Assembly (NCBI RefSeq): GCF_005862235.1
Contig: NZ_VCEK01000003.1
Span: 328,480-392,479, forward strand
From: Saccharomonospora piscinae
Lineage (GTDB): Bacteria > Actinomycetota > Actinomycetes > Mycobacteriales > Pseudonocardiaceae
DNA: 64,000 nucleotides
Direction: 5' to 3'
Below the pieces are notes generated by a model. The model was given only the letters and a program-made list of their open reading frames with translations, did no database searches and was not told the DNA's origin. Of this stretch, positions 19,718 to 26,998 are shown in pieces (the stretch's first letter is position 1; each line of letters starts with the position of its first letter). The translations under genes and the position numbers were made by a program.

Positions 19718-19755
19718 CCGGAGCACGGTTCCGACTATACGGAGCAGTGTTCCGT
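19718..19755. promoter_or_regulatory. tandem TetR operators
   Basis: Two near-palindromes of one pattern, CCGGAGCACGGTTCCGA (19718-19734) and ACGGAGCAGTGTTCCGT (19739-19755), lie 21 bp apart centre to centre, on the same helix face. The second is a palindrome except for three central pairs. A TATAC segment between them could be part of a -10 box. They sit in the divergent gap of the hydrolase and TetR genes. Confidence 0.75.
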
Positions 19756-19784
19756 TTGGCAACCGTCGTGGAAAGGAGCGCCGG

Positions 19785-20375
19785 GTGGGTGCAGGCGAAG
19801 AGGCGTTACCGACGGCCGCGAGTCCGGCCAAGCGAGCGGACGCCCGACGGAACGAGAAGGCGCTGCTCGACGCCGCGGCGTCGGTGTTCGTCACCGACGG
19901 CGTGGACGCGCCGGTACGGCGGATCGCCGCCGAGGCCGGCGTCGGCATGGGGACGATCTACCGGCACTTCCCCACACGTGCCGATCTCGTCGTGGCCGTG
20001 TACCGGCACCAGGTCGACTCGTGCGCCGAAGCCGGGCCCGCCCTGCTCGCGACGGCGACGTCACCGTTCGCCGCGCTGGGTCAGTGGGTGACCCGCTTCG
20101 TGGACTTCCTGGTGACCAAGCACGGTCTCGCCGCCGCGATGCGGGACGACCCCGACGGCTTCGCCGCCCTGCACGCGGTGTTCCTCGATCGTCTTGTGCC
20201 GGTGCTCGCCGACATCCTCGCCGCCGCCCGTGCCGCAGGCGAGGTCACGGCTGATGTCACCGCCTACCAACTACTTCGCGCGATCGGCGACATCTGCGCG
20301 GGTGCCGAGCGGGCTGATCCCGACTACGACGCGCGGCTGACCGTTCGCCTCCTGCTCGAAGGGTGCCGACGGTAG
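19785..20375 (+). CDS. TetR-family transcriptional regulator with a TTA codon
   Basis: A 196-residue TetR repressor. The helix-turn-helix lies at about 35-62 (ASVFVTDGVDAPVRRIAAEAGVGMGTIYRHFPTRADLVVAV), followed by an all-helical ligand/dimerisation domain with TetR_C-like character. GTG at 19785 has AAGGAG six bases upstream. Codon 8 is TTA (19806-19808), a codon almost absent from this window; a tRNA reading UUA is encoded 1.1 kb upstream. Probably autoregulates and controls the divergent hydrolase through the tandem operators. The inducer is unknown. Confidence 0.92.
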   Translation: MGAGEEALPTAASPAKRADARRNEKALLDAAASVFVTDGVDAPVRRIAAEAGVGMGTIYRHFPTRADLVVAVYRHQVDSCAEAGPALLATATSPFAALGQWVTRFVDFLVTKHGLAAAMRDDPDGFAALHAVFLDRLVPVLADILAAARAAGEVTADVTAYQLLRAIGDICAGAERADPDYDARLTVRLLLEGCRR

Positions 20376-20384
20376 GATTTCCGA

Positions 20385-20615
20385 GTGACTGGGGCGGACG
20401 GCATGAATCAAGGTCCCTGGAGAACCACCAGGACGCGCATCGCCGGGCTGCTTCTTGGTTTCTTCGTGGCGTTCACCGGATTTTACCTGGCGATCACGAG
20501 CGACAACCCTGTGTGGTTGTCCTTGCTTCAGGCCGTGAGCGGTTGCCTTCTCATTCTCTCCGTCGCCATGTCGTGGTCGCGGTCGTTGCGGCGCCGAGCT
20601 GGATCGCGGTCCTGA
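20385..20615 (+). CDS. small two-helix membrane protein
   Basis: Not recognised. A 76-residue protein with a polar N-terminus, two hydrophobic helices (about 20-40, GLLLGFFVAFTGFYLAI, and 44-63, WLSLLQAVSGCLLILSVAM) and an Arg-rich tail, so both ends are probably cytoplasmic. GTG at 20385 has AGGA seven bases upstream; ATG at 20403 is an alternative. It starts nine bases after the TetR stop, so it may be in that operon. Confidence 0.6.
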   Translation: MTGADGMNQGPWRTTRTRIAGLLLGFFVAFTGFYLAITSDNPVWLSLLQAVSGCLLILSVAMSWSRSLRRRAGSRS

Positions 20616-20729
20616 TCTCGCCGGTTATGGCCCGGGGAGCCTTGCGATCCAGGCATAATACGGCCGGTGTTCGGCCGCTGTCGTTGCGTGTCGGACGAGT
20701 GTGATCGCCGTTCGAGTAGAGGACCTTCG

Positions 20730-21584
20730 ATGACCTACCCGCCCCAGCCTGGGCCCACTCCCTATGGGCAGTACCCCGGTGGACCGGTCCCCGGCAACGT
20801 CGGGCAGTACCCCGGCCCGCCCGGCCCGTACGGGCAGCCTGCGGGCTTCGGACCCCCACCACCGTCCGGCGGGGGCAAGGCCGGGTTGTGGATCGGCGTC
20901 GGTATCGCCTCCGTGGCGTTGGTGGCCTTCCTGATCACGGCCTTCGTGGCGCCGGGCTTCCTCCTCGGCGATGACTCCGAATCCGGGGGTGCCGACGGGC
21001 CCCTGGCCGCTGGCGGCACGGCCCGGGACCTGGGGGATCGCATCGGCGACGCGCTGCAGAGCGGTCAGCCGGGCGCGGTGACACCGCTGCTGTGCCAGGA
21101 CGCCACCGACCCCCTCAAGAAGTTCGCGGAAGGTCTCCGGGAGCCGCAGCCTCCCTCGTACGTCGAGGTGACGGAACGGGACGGCACGGCGAGCGCCGTG
21201 CTGACCCTGAGCGGGCCCGCGCTGGGCAAGCCCGAGATCACCGGTCAGGTGACGGCCACGGGCACTCTCGCGAACCAGGAGACCGGATGGTGTTGGCGGG
21301 ACTTCCAGGACGCCTCCGGGTATCTGGGGCAGATCGGTGCCGCCCTGAACTCGGGTGATCTCGACACGCTCCAGGCGATGAAGTGTCAGAACGGCCCCGT
21401 GTCGCTGGGCGACCCGCTCGCCGATGCCGTCGCCGCCGGCGGCCCGTACACGGCGCGGAACGTGTCGTTTAGCGGCCGGATGGCCAGTGCCGACTTCGTC
21501 GCGGCCGGTGGCTCGCTGAGTGTCAGCACCAGTGTCGACAAGGGTCGGTTCTGCCTGCTCAGCGCCCGGCCCGGAACCGCCTGA
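20730..21584 (+). CDS. proline/glycine-rich single-pass membrane protein, unknown
   Basis: A 284-residue protein of a common actinomycete architecture: N-terminal Pro/Gly/Tyr/Gln-rich cytoplasmic tail (about 1-48), one membrane helix about 52-78 (GIASVALVAFLITAFVAPGFLL), and an extracytoplasmic domain. The outer part shows two similar units (ALQSGQPGAVTPLLCQD and ALNSGDLDTLQAMKCQN) resembling DUF4878/lumazine-like cystatin-type repeats, each with a Cys. ATG at 20730 has GAGGA upstream at good spacing. Function is unknown. Confidence 0.75.
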   Translation: MTYPPQPGPTPYGQYPGGPVPGNVGQYPGPPGPYGQPAGFGPPPPSGGGKAGLWIGVGIASVALVAFLITAFVAPGFLLGDDSESGGADGPLAAGGTARDLGDRIGDALQSGQPGAVTPLLCQDATDPLKKFAEGLREPQPPSYVEVTERDGTASAVLTLSGPALGKPEITGQVTATGTLANQETGWCWRDFQDASGYLGQIGAALNSGDLDTLQAMKCQNGPVSLGDPLADAVAAGGPYTARNVSFSGRMASADFVAAGGSLSVSTSVDKGRFCLLSARPGTA

Positions 21585-21623
21585 GCTCCGGCGCCGCCCG
21601 CCGCACCACGCGTGATCCGTGCC

Positions 21624-22196
21624 TCACAGCTTTCGTCGCATGATCACGCGCGGGATACCGCCGGCCACCGACGTGGTGTCGCGGGCCAGCGTGAAACCGG
21701 CCCCCTCGAACAGCGCTCGTGTGCCGACGTAGGCCATCGTGAGGTTCATCTTCCGCCCCTGGTTGTCGACCGGGTAGCCCTCGATGGCGGGCGCGCCGTG
21801 GTCGCGGGCGAACGTCACGGCGCCGTCCAGCAGCGCGTGGGCGATGCCCCGTCCGCGGTGGCCGGGACGGACGAGGAAACACCACACCGACCAGACCGGC
21901 AGGTCGTCGACGTGGGGAATGGTGCGGGAACGCGCGTACGGTAGTTCCGCCCGCGGTGCCACCGCTGCCCAGCCCACGACCACGTCGCCGTCGTAGGCGA
22001 GCACTCCCGGCGCGACCTCACGTTCGGTCAGTGCCCTGACGTACTCACCGCGCTGTGCCCCCACCAGAGACCGGTTGGTCTTCGCGTCGACCCGGTGGCT
22101 CAGACACCAGCACACGGAGGCGTCGGGCTTCTTCTTGGGGCCGACCATGGTGGCCACGTCCTCGAACGATGTGGCGGGGCGCACCGAGAAAGTCAT
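21624..22196 (-). CDS. GNAT-family N-acetyltransferase
   Basis: A 190-residue GCN5-type acetyltransferase. The acetyl-CoA loop is LVRPGHRGRGIAHALLDGAV (about 113-132), with the following GYPVDNQG and YVGTRALFEGAGF segment typical of the fold. The N-terminal region has CWCLSHR, seen in a subgroup of GNAT proteins of unknown substrate. ATG at 22196 has no Shine-Dalgarno; TACGAT sits six bases upstream on the minus strand (22203-22208), suggesting leaderless translation. Confidence 0.88.
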   Translation of the reverse strand: MTFSVRPATSFEDVATMVGPKKKPDASVCWCLSHRVDAKTNRSLVGAQRGEYVRALTEREVAPGVLAYDGDVVVGWAAVAPRAELPYARSRTIPHVDDLPVWSVWCFLVRPGHRGRGIAHALLDGAVTFARDHGAPAIEGYPVDNQGRKMNLTMAYVGTRALFEGAGFTLARDTTSVAGGIPRVIMRRKL

Positions 22197-22222
22197 GGAC
22201 CGATCGTAGAGTCGCCCCGCGC

Positions 22223-22537
22223 TCAGTGCACGAGCTTCAGCCCGACCACGCCGCCGACGATCATCGCGAGGAACACGACCTTCATCGTGGACACCGGTTC
22301 CTGCCCCGTCGCCATCGCGTACAGCACGGTGAGCACGGCGCCGACACCGACCCAGACCGCGTAGGAGGTGCCCACGGGCAGTTCCCGCATCGCATACGCC
22401 AGACCCGCCATGCTGGCGGCGAGCGCGGTGAAGAAGACGATGGAGGGCCCGAGCCTGCTGAGGCCCTCGGAGCGGCCCAGCGCGGTGGCCCACACCGCTT
22501 CCAGGACGCCGGACACGATCAGGACGAACCACGACAT
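22223..22537 (-). CDS. gdx: guanidinium exporter Gdx (SugE-type SMR protein)
   Basis: A 104-residue four-helix small multidrug resistance protein that acts as an antiparallel dimer. Glu13 (proton/substrate binding) and Trp16 in VLEAVWATALG, and the helix-3 motif PVGTSYAVWVGVGAVLT, place it in the SugE/Gdx branch, which exports guanidinium in exchange for protons. ATG at 22537 follows GGGAGG at good spacing; 15 upstream in-frame codons overlap the riboswitch and are rejected. The guanidine-III aptamer just upstream supports the assignment directly. Confidence 0.95.
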   Translation of the reverse strand: MSWFVLIVSGVLEAVWATALGRSEGLSRLGPSIVFFTALAASMAGLAYAMRELPVGTSYAVWVGVGAVLTVLYAMATGQEPVSTMKVVFLAMIVGGVVGLKLVH

Positions 22538-22551
22538 CGCACGCCTCCCGC

Positions 22552-22593
22552 GGGCCGTCTTGTCGCGCTCCGGGTACGGCACCCCTCGTCCGG
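22552..22593 (-). promoter_or_regulatory. guanidine-III (ykkC-III) riboswitch
   Basis: On the minus strand 22593 to 22554 reads CCGGACGAGG, then GTGCCGTACCCGG, then GACAAGACGGC, which follows the guanidine-III consensus as I remember it: both CCGG/CCGG pseudoknot arms, the CGAG strand and the ACAAGACGGC segment. The aptamer ends about five bases before the Shine-Dalgarno (22544-22549) of gdx, so it probably controls ribosome access. A separate hairpin (GAGCCC..GGGCTC) lies just upstream. Confidence 0.9.
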
Positions 22594-22709
22594 GAGCCCT
22601 GGACCGGGCTCCTTTTCACCGTGGCACACCGAAGTGCGCGCAGCCATGTCAGACCGCTCACCCGATGCCACACTCGACGCAGGGTTTCGGCAGGTGACCG
22701 AGGTGGGCG

Positions 22710-23369
22710 ATGGCGCGCGGAGCGGTGGTCGGCGGTGTCGAGCGGATCAACGCGCTGTCCGACGGGGTGTTCGCCATCGCGCTGACCCTGCTGGCGTTGC
22801 CGTTGGCCACGGCCGACATCGACGAGGACCGGGTGGCACAGGACCTGCTCGGGCTCGCCCCGCAGTTCGTGGTGTTCGCGCTGAGTTTCGCGGTCGTCGG
22901 TCGGTACTGGCGCGTGCATCACCGCGTGTTCGCGCGCATCACCCGGGTGGACGGCACGCTGGTGTGGCTGAGCCTGCTGTTCCTGTTCTGGGTGGCCCTG
23001 CTGCCGTTTCCCACGGCGGTGCTCGGTGAGCACGGCGACACCGCCGCCGCGGTGGTGCTCTACGCGACGACGATCATTCTGGCGGGGCTGAGTTCCACCG
23101 CGTTGTGGTGGTACGCGGCGGTGGGGCGCGCGAGGTTGCGGCGCGGTGCCGAGTCGTTGACGCACGAGGACACCGATCCCGAGGAGATCCGGCGGGGCCT
23201 CGCGCGCGGCCTCGCGGTCCTCGCCGGGTTCGTGCCGTCGCTGCCGCTCGCGTTCGTCGACCCGGGAGTGGCCGAGTTGTCCTGGCTGCTGGTGATCCCG
23301 ATGGGCCCGCTCGTCGACCGGTGGTCCCGCAGGCCAGGCCGCCGGGGCAGGCGCTATTTCTGGCCGTAG
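22710..23369 (+). CDS. TMEM175-family membrane protein
   Basis: A 219-residue integral membrane protein with about six helices. The N-terminal helix has RINALSDGVFAIALTLL, the signature of bacterial TMEM175 potassium channels (R-x3-FSDGVFAI) with Leu in place of Phe. Further helices lie at about 50-68, 85-105, 115-135, 155-175 and 185-200. Bacterial members form tetramers with weak K+ selectivity. Its 3' end overlaps the convergent aldolase gene by 16 bp. The upstream Shine-Dalgarno is weak. Confidence 0.85.
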   Translation: MARGAVVGGVERINALSDGVFAIALTLLALPLATADIDEDRVAQDLLGLAPQFVVFALSFAVVGRYWRVHHRVFARITRVDGTLVWLSLLFLFWVALLPFPTAVLGEHGDTAAAVVLYATTIILAGLSSTALWWYAAVGRARLRRGAESLTHEDTDPEEIRRGLARGLAVLAGFVPSLPLAFVDPGVAELSWLLVIPMGPLVDRWSRRPGRRGRRYFWP

Positions 23370-24004
23370 CCGCGCAGCCGGTCCACCACGTGCTCGATCT
23401 CGGCGCGCGGGAGCACCCGGGGCGTTCCCGCTCCCCGGGCCGCGAGCCACACCTGGCACACCCATTCGAGTTGCTGCGCGCGGTGATACGCCTGTTCCAG
23501 CCCGGTGCCGTAGGTGACGGTGCCGTGGTTGCCGAGTACGCAGCCCCGGCGTCCGTCGAGCGCGGTCAGCATGGCGTCGGCGAGGTCCTGGGTGCCGTAG
23601 GTGGCGTAGGGCGCGACGCGGACGCTGGGGCCGATGGTGGCCACCATGTAGTGCACCGCCGGAACCTCGTCCACCACAGTGGACACCGCGACGGCGTGCG
23701 TGGAGTGGGTGTGTACCACCGCGCCGATGTCCGCCCCGTCGGGGTCGGAGGCCTCGCGGTAGATCGCGAGGTGCATCGGCAGCTCGCTCGTCGGGCGCAA
23801 CTCACCCTCGACGGGGGTGCCGTCGAGCCGCAGGACAGGCACGTCCTCGGGGCGCAACTCGTCGTAGGGGACCCCCGTGGGGGTGACGGCCACGAGATCG
23901 CCCTCCCGCGCCGAGAGGTTGCCGGACGTGCCCACCACGAGGCCGTCGGCGGTCATCCTGCGGGCGTAGGCGCACACCGCCTCGCGGTGTTCGGCGAGCA
24001 GCAT
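23354..24004 (-). CDS. class II aldolase (L-fuculose-phosphate aldolase/OtnC-like)
   Basis: A 216-residue zinc-dependent AraD/FucA-family enzyme that splits or decarboxylates phosphorylated sugars or sugar acids. GTSGNLSAR (25-33) binds phosphate, Glu in TSELPMHLAIYR (about 73) is catalytic, and His residues in VVHTHSTHAVAVS and GNHGTVTYG bind zinc. Last gene of the minus-strand catabolic operon; its ATG directly abuts the TAG of the FGGY kinase gene. The size fits both L-fuculose-1-phosphate aldolase and 2-oxo-tetronate-4-phosphate decarboxylase. Confidence 0.9.
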   Translation of the reverse strand: MLLAEHREAVCAYARRMTADGLVVGTSGNLSAREGDLVAVTPTGVPYDELRPEDVPVLRLDGTPVEGELRPTSELPMHLAIYREASDPDGADIGAVVHTHSTHAVAVSTVVDEVPAVHYMVATIGPSVRVAPYATYGTQDLADAMLTALDGRRGCVLGNHGTVTYGTGLEQAYHRAQQLEWVCQVWLAARGAGTPRVLPRAEIEHVVDRLRGYGQK

Positions 24005-25459
24005 CTATCGGCTCCACTGGTCCCGGGCCGAGGTGAGCGAGTCGCGGTACTCGGCGTACCCGCGCTCGTAGACCTCGGCGACGCGCGGCCGGTAGTCGAC
24101 GGTGCGGGAGTGGGAAGCCCACACGTCCACGTCGAACGGCTCGGACAGCGCCTCGGCCGCCGTGAGCACCGCACCGCGGGCACCGACGCCCGGGTCGCCG
24201 GGGATCACGACGGGCCTGCCGAGCACGTCGGCGAAGATCTGGGTCCACTCCGCCGAGCGCACTCCACCGCCGTTGGCGAACAGCGTCCCGGTCAGCCCGG
24301 CCGACTCGAAGCAGTGCCGGGCCGCGTACGCGATCGACTCGCACAGCGCCCGCACCAGGTCGGCCCGGGAGTTCTCCAGACTGAGGCCGGTGAACTGCGC
24401 CCGTGCTGCCGCGTCCACGAACGGCGCCCGCTCACCGGAGCTCGACAGGAAAGGCAGTGCCCGCACCCCGTTCGCGCCGGGTGCGCTGGCACCGAGCAGC
24501 TCGCCGATCGTCTCGACCTCGATACCGAGCATGCGGCACGCCCAGTCGAGTCCCGCCGTGCCCACCATCGCGGGCATCCCGCGCAGGTACCGGTCCTCGT
24601 CGGGGGTGCAGAGCACCATCCCCGCCGGTTCCCCCGCCGGGTCGAACTCGGGCCGCGTGGTCAGCACCTGGCAGGCGAGCGTGGTGCCCGCCGTCAGGAT
24701 GCCGTCGCCGGGCTCCCGGACTCCCGCGCCGATCGCGCACGCGGGCAGGTCGAACGGGCCACCCGTGACCGGCAACCCGACAGGCAGACCGAGCAGGTCG
24801 GCGCCGGTGCGATCCAGGCGGAACACGGTGTGCGGCTTGGCCGGCTCGGCGAGTAGCCCCTTGCGGTGGCCGAGTCCGCACGCGGCGATCGCGTCGTCGT
24901 CGTAGCGCCGGGTCCGCGGGTCCACGAACGGCAGCGAGGCGTCCGAGATGTCCACGGTGATCTCGCCGGTCAGCCGCTGGAGCACCGCGTCCACGCAGTA
25001 CCCGGCCACCACGGCCCGGTCGAGCGACCAGGGTTCGTGCTCGTCGAGGTGGGCCAGGATCGGGCCCGCACACCCGGGGAACAGGCCGGAGCCGGTGCGG
25101 GCGAAGACCTCCCGGCTGACGCCCGTGCGTTGCCACTCCGTCAACAGGGCGTTGGCCCGCCCGTCCAGCCAGGAGATGGCCGGGCGCACGAGTCTGCCAT
25201 CGGCATCCCGCAACCAGACACCGTCGCCCTGCCCCGTGAGGGCCAGCGCGTCCACCGGGCCGTCGAGCTGGGCGGCCACCTCGCGCACCACGGCCGCCAC
25301 CGTGCCGAGCACCTGTTCGAAGTCCTGCTCCACCGCGCCGCCGGGCAGGTGCCGCACCTGCGACGGCGCGGACGCCTGCGCGACGGACGCCCCGGCACCG
25401 TCGAAGACGACGGCCTTCGTCAGCGAGGTCCCGATGTCGACACCGATGATCCGCAGCAT
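24005..25459 (-). CDS. FGGY-family carbohydrate kinase
   Basis: A 484-residue sugar or polyol kinase of the xylulokinase/erythritol kinase superfamily. The N-terminal phosphate-1 motif is IGVDIGTSLTKAVVFD (5-20), substrate-facing DALALTGQGDGVWL and ISWLDGRA follow, and the adenine-binding C-terminal FGGY motif region is LFANGGGVRSAEWTQIFADVLGRPV. ATG at 25459 is two bases after the dehydrogenase stop and begins the first motif immediately. Pentuloses, tetritols or sugar acids are all possible substrates. Confidence 0.92.
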   Translation of the reverse strand: MLRIIGVDIGTSLTKAVVFDGAGASVAQASAPSQVRHLPGGAVEQDFEQVLGTVAAVVREVAAQLDGPVDALALTGQGDGVWLRDADGRLVRPAISWLDGRANALLTEWQRTGVSREVFARTGSGLFPGCAGPILAHLDEHEPWSLDRAVVAGYCVDAVLQRLTGEITVDISDASLPFVDPRTRRYDDDAIAACGLGHRKGLLAEPAKPHTVFRLDRTGADLLGLPVGLPVTGGPFDLPACAIGAGVREPGDGILTAGTTLACQVLTTRPEFDPAGEPAGMVLCTPDEDRYLRGMPAMVGTAGLDWACRMLGIEVETIGELLGASAPGANGVRALPFLSSSGERAPFVDAAARAQFTGLSLENSRADLVRALCESIAYAARHCFESAGLTGTLFANGGGVRSAEWTQIFADVLGRPVVIPGDPGVGARGAVLTAAEALSEPFDVDVWASHSRTVDYRPRVAEVYERGYAEYRDSLTSARDQWSR

Positions 25460-25461
25460 GG

Positions 25462-26502
25462 CTACCTCGCCGAGGTGTCCGGGTTGGCGACGTTGGCCAG
25501 CGTCTCGCCACGGGCGTAGCGACCCACCTCGGCCGCGACGATGCGCGCCGCGCGGTCGGCGGTCTGCTTGCTGGCGCCCGCCAGGTGCGGGGTCGCGATG
25601 ACGTTCGGAGCGTCGCGCAGCGGCCAGTCGGCTGGCGGCGGTTCGACGTCGTAGACGTCGAGCGCCACAGCGCCGAGACGCCCGGAATGCAGTGCCGGCG
25701 CGAGCGGCGCGTAGTCCAGCAGCCCGCCGCGCGCCGAGTTCACCAGCACGGCGCCGGGGGGCAGCAGCGCGAGCTTGTCGGCGTCGATGAGCTTGCGCGT
25801 CTCGGCCGTGAGCCGGGCGTGCAGGCTCACGGCGGTGCTGCGGCGCAGCAGGTCGTCCAGGTCCACCAGTTCCGCACCGTCCGCGGCCACGGCATCGCGG
25901 TCCGCGTACGGATCGGCCACGAGCACCCGGGCACCGAACGCCACGAGGACACGGGCGACTCGCGCGCCGATGGCGCCGTAGCCGACGAGGCCGACCGTGG
26001 TGCCGTCCAGCTCCACACCCGCGTTCGCGTAGGCGTAGTAGTCGCCGCGCCACGTTCCCGACAGCAGTTCGGCCGACGACGTGGAGATCCGCCGCAGGGC
26101 CGCCAGCAGCAGGCCGACCGCGAACTCGGCGGCGGCCGCGGCGTTGCGTCCCGGCGCGAACGTCACCGCGACACCGGCCTCGGTGGCGGCGGCGAGATCC
26201 ACGTTCACGGGGCCGCCCCGGCACACCGACACCAGCTTCAGTCCCGGAGCCGACGCGAAGACCTTCCTGGTGAACGGCGCCATCTGGGTGACGGCGACCT
26301 CGGCGCCGTCGAGCGCCTCGATCACCTGCTCCTCGGTGCCGCTGGCCTCGTCCACCTCGGCGACCGGCCCGAACGGCTCGATCGGCCACGGCAGCGACAG
26401 CTCCCGGAAGTCCAGGTCGGCGCTGCCGTTCACCTCGGCGCGTACGGCCGCCCGCAGCAGGTCGTTGCCGACGAACTCGTCACCGGCGCTGAGAATTCGC
26501 AC
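25462..26502 (-). CDS. D-isomer-specific 2-hydroxyacid dehydrogenase
   Basis: A 346-residue NAD(P)-dependent oxidoreductase of the phosphoglycerate dehydrogenase-like family. It has the Rossmann motif GLVGYGAIGARVARVL (about 170-185), catalytic Arg in NSARGGLLD, Glu in DVYDVEPPP and His in ATPHLAGAS. It probably reduces or oxidises a 2-keto/2-hydroxy acid made in the surrounding sugar pathway. Start GTG at 26502 has a strong GAGGAGG eight bases upstream. It is the third gene from the 3' end of the operon. Confidence 0.92.
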   Translation of the reverse strand: MRILSAGDEFVGNDLLRAAVRAEVNGSADLDFRELSLPWPIEPFGPVAEVDEASGTEEQVIEALDGAEVAVTQMAPFTRKVFASAPGLKLVSVCRGGPVNVDLAAATEAGVAVTFAPGRNAAAAAEFAVGLLLAALRRISTSSAELLSGTWRGDYYAYANAGVELDGTTVGLVGYGAIGARVARVLVAFGARVLVADPYADRDAVAADGAELVDLDDLLRRSTAVSLHARLTAETRKLIDADKLALLPPGAVLVNSARGGLLDYAPLAPALHSGRLGAVALDVYDVEPPPADWPLRDAPNVIATPHLAGASKQTADRAARIVAAEVGRYARGETLANVANPDTSAR

Positions 26503-26527
26503 TTGTCGTTCCTCCTCGAACGTGCCG

Positions 26528-26998
26528 TCAGCTGGCGGCGTGGACTTCCCGGGCCTCGTAGTCGGTGATGCACGCGACCTTGGCCGCGCTGGCCGAACCG
26601 GGGTCGAAGGTGTGGCCGAGCCATTCGGCAGTGATCTTCTTGGCCAGTTCGGGGCCGACGACCCGGGCACCGAAAGTGATGATCTGGCAGTTGTTCGACT
26701 TGACCGACCGCTCGGCCGAGTAGGAGTCGTGTGCGACTGTAGCCCGGATTCCGGCGACCTTGTTGGCCGAGACAGCCATGCCGATCCCGGTCCCGCACAC
26801 CAGGACGGCACGGTCGGCCTCGCCCGCGGCGACCTTCTCGGCCGCCGCGAGGCCGAAGTGCGGGTAGGCGGTGTCGTCGTCGGCGCTGGTCGCGCCGAGG
26901 TCGATCACCTCGCTCACCCGGTCGTCCGCCGACAGCTGATCGCGGACAGCGTTCTTCAGCTCGACACCGGCGTTGTCCGCCGCCACCACCACGCGCAT
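26528..26998 (-). CDS. RpiB/LacAB-family sugar-phosphate isomerase
   Basis: A 156-residue aldose-ketose isomerase of the RpiB family. Visible are VVVAADNAGVELKNAV (a change from the usual DHAG), the general-base Cys in VLVCGTGIGMAVSANKV, and KSNNCQIITFGARVVG for the anion-binding loop. RpiB-type proteins interconvert ribose-5-P/ribulose-5-P, and some (LerI, DerI in mycobacteria) isomerise erythrulose phosphates. Its ATG overlaps the stop of the DhaK-DhaL gene by one base. Paired with that kinase, a tetrulose-phosphate role is more likely than a housekeeping RpiB role (inference). Confidence 0.9.
   Translation of the reverse strand: MRVVVAADNAGVELKNAVRDQLSADDRVSEVIDLGATSADDDTAYPHFGLAAAEKVAAGEADRAVLVCGTGIGMAVSANKVAGIRATVAHDSYSAERSVKSNNCQIITFGARVVGPELAKKITAEWLGHTFDPGSASAAKVACITDYEAREVHAAS

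Noticed and set aside
21624-23465. A long minus-strand frame joining the GNAT gene with upstream sequence
   Set aside because: Upstream of the ATG at 22196 it is antisense to the TMEM175-like gene and crosses the gdx gene in another frame. Only the GNAT part has a fold.
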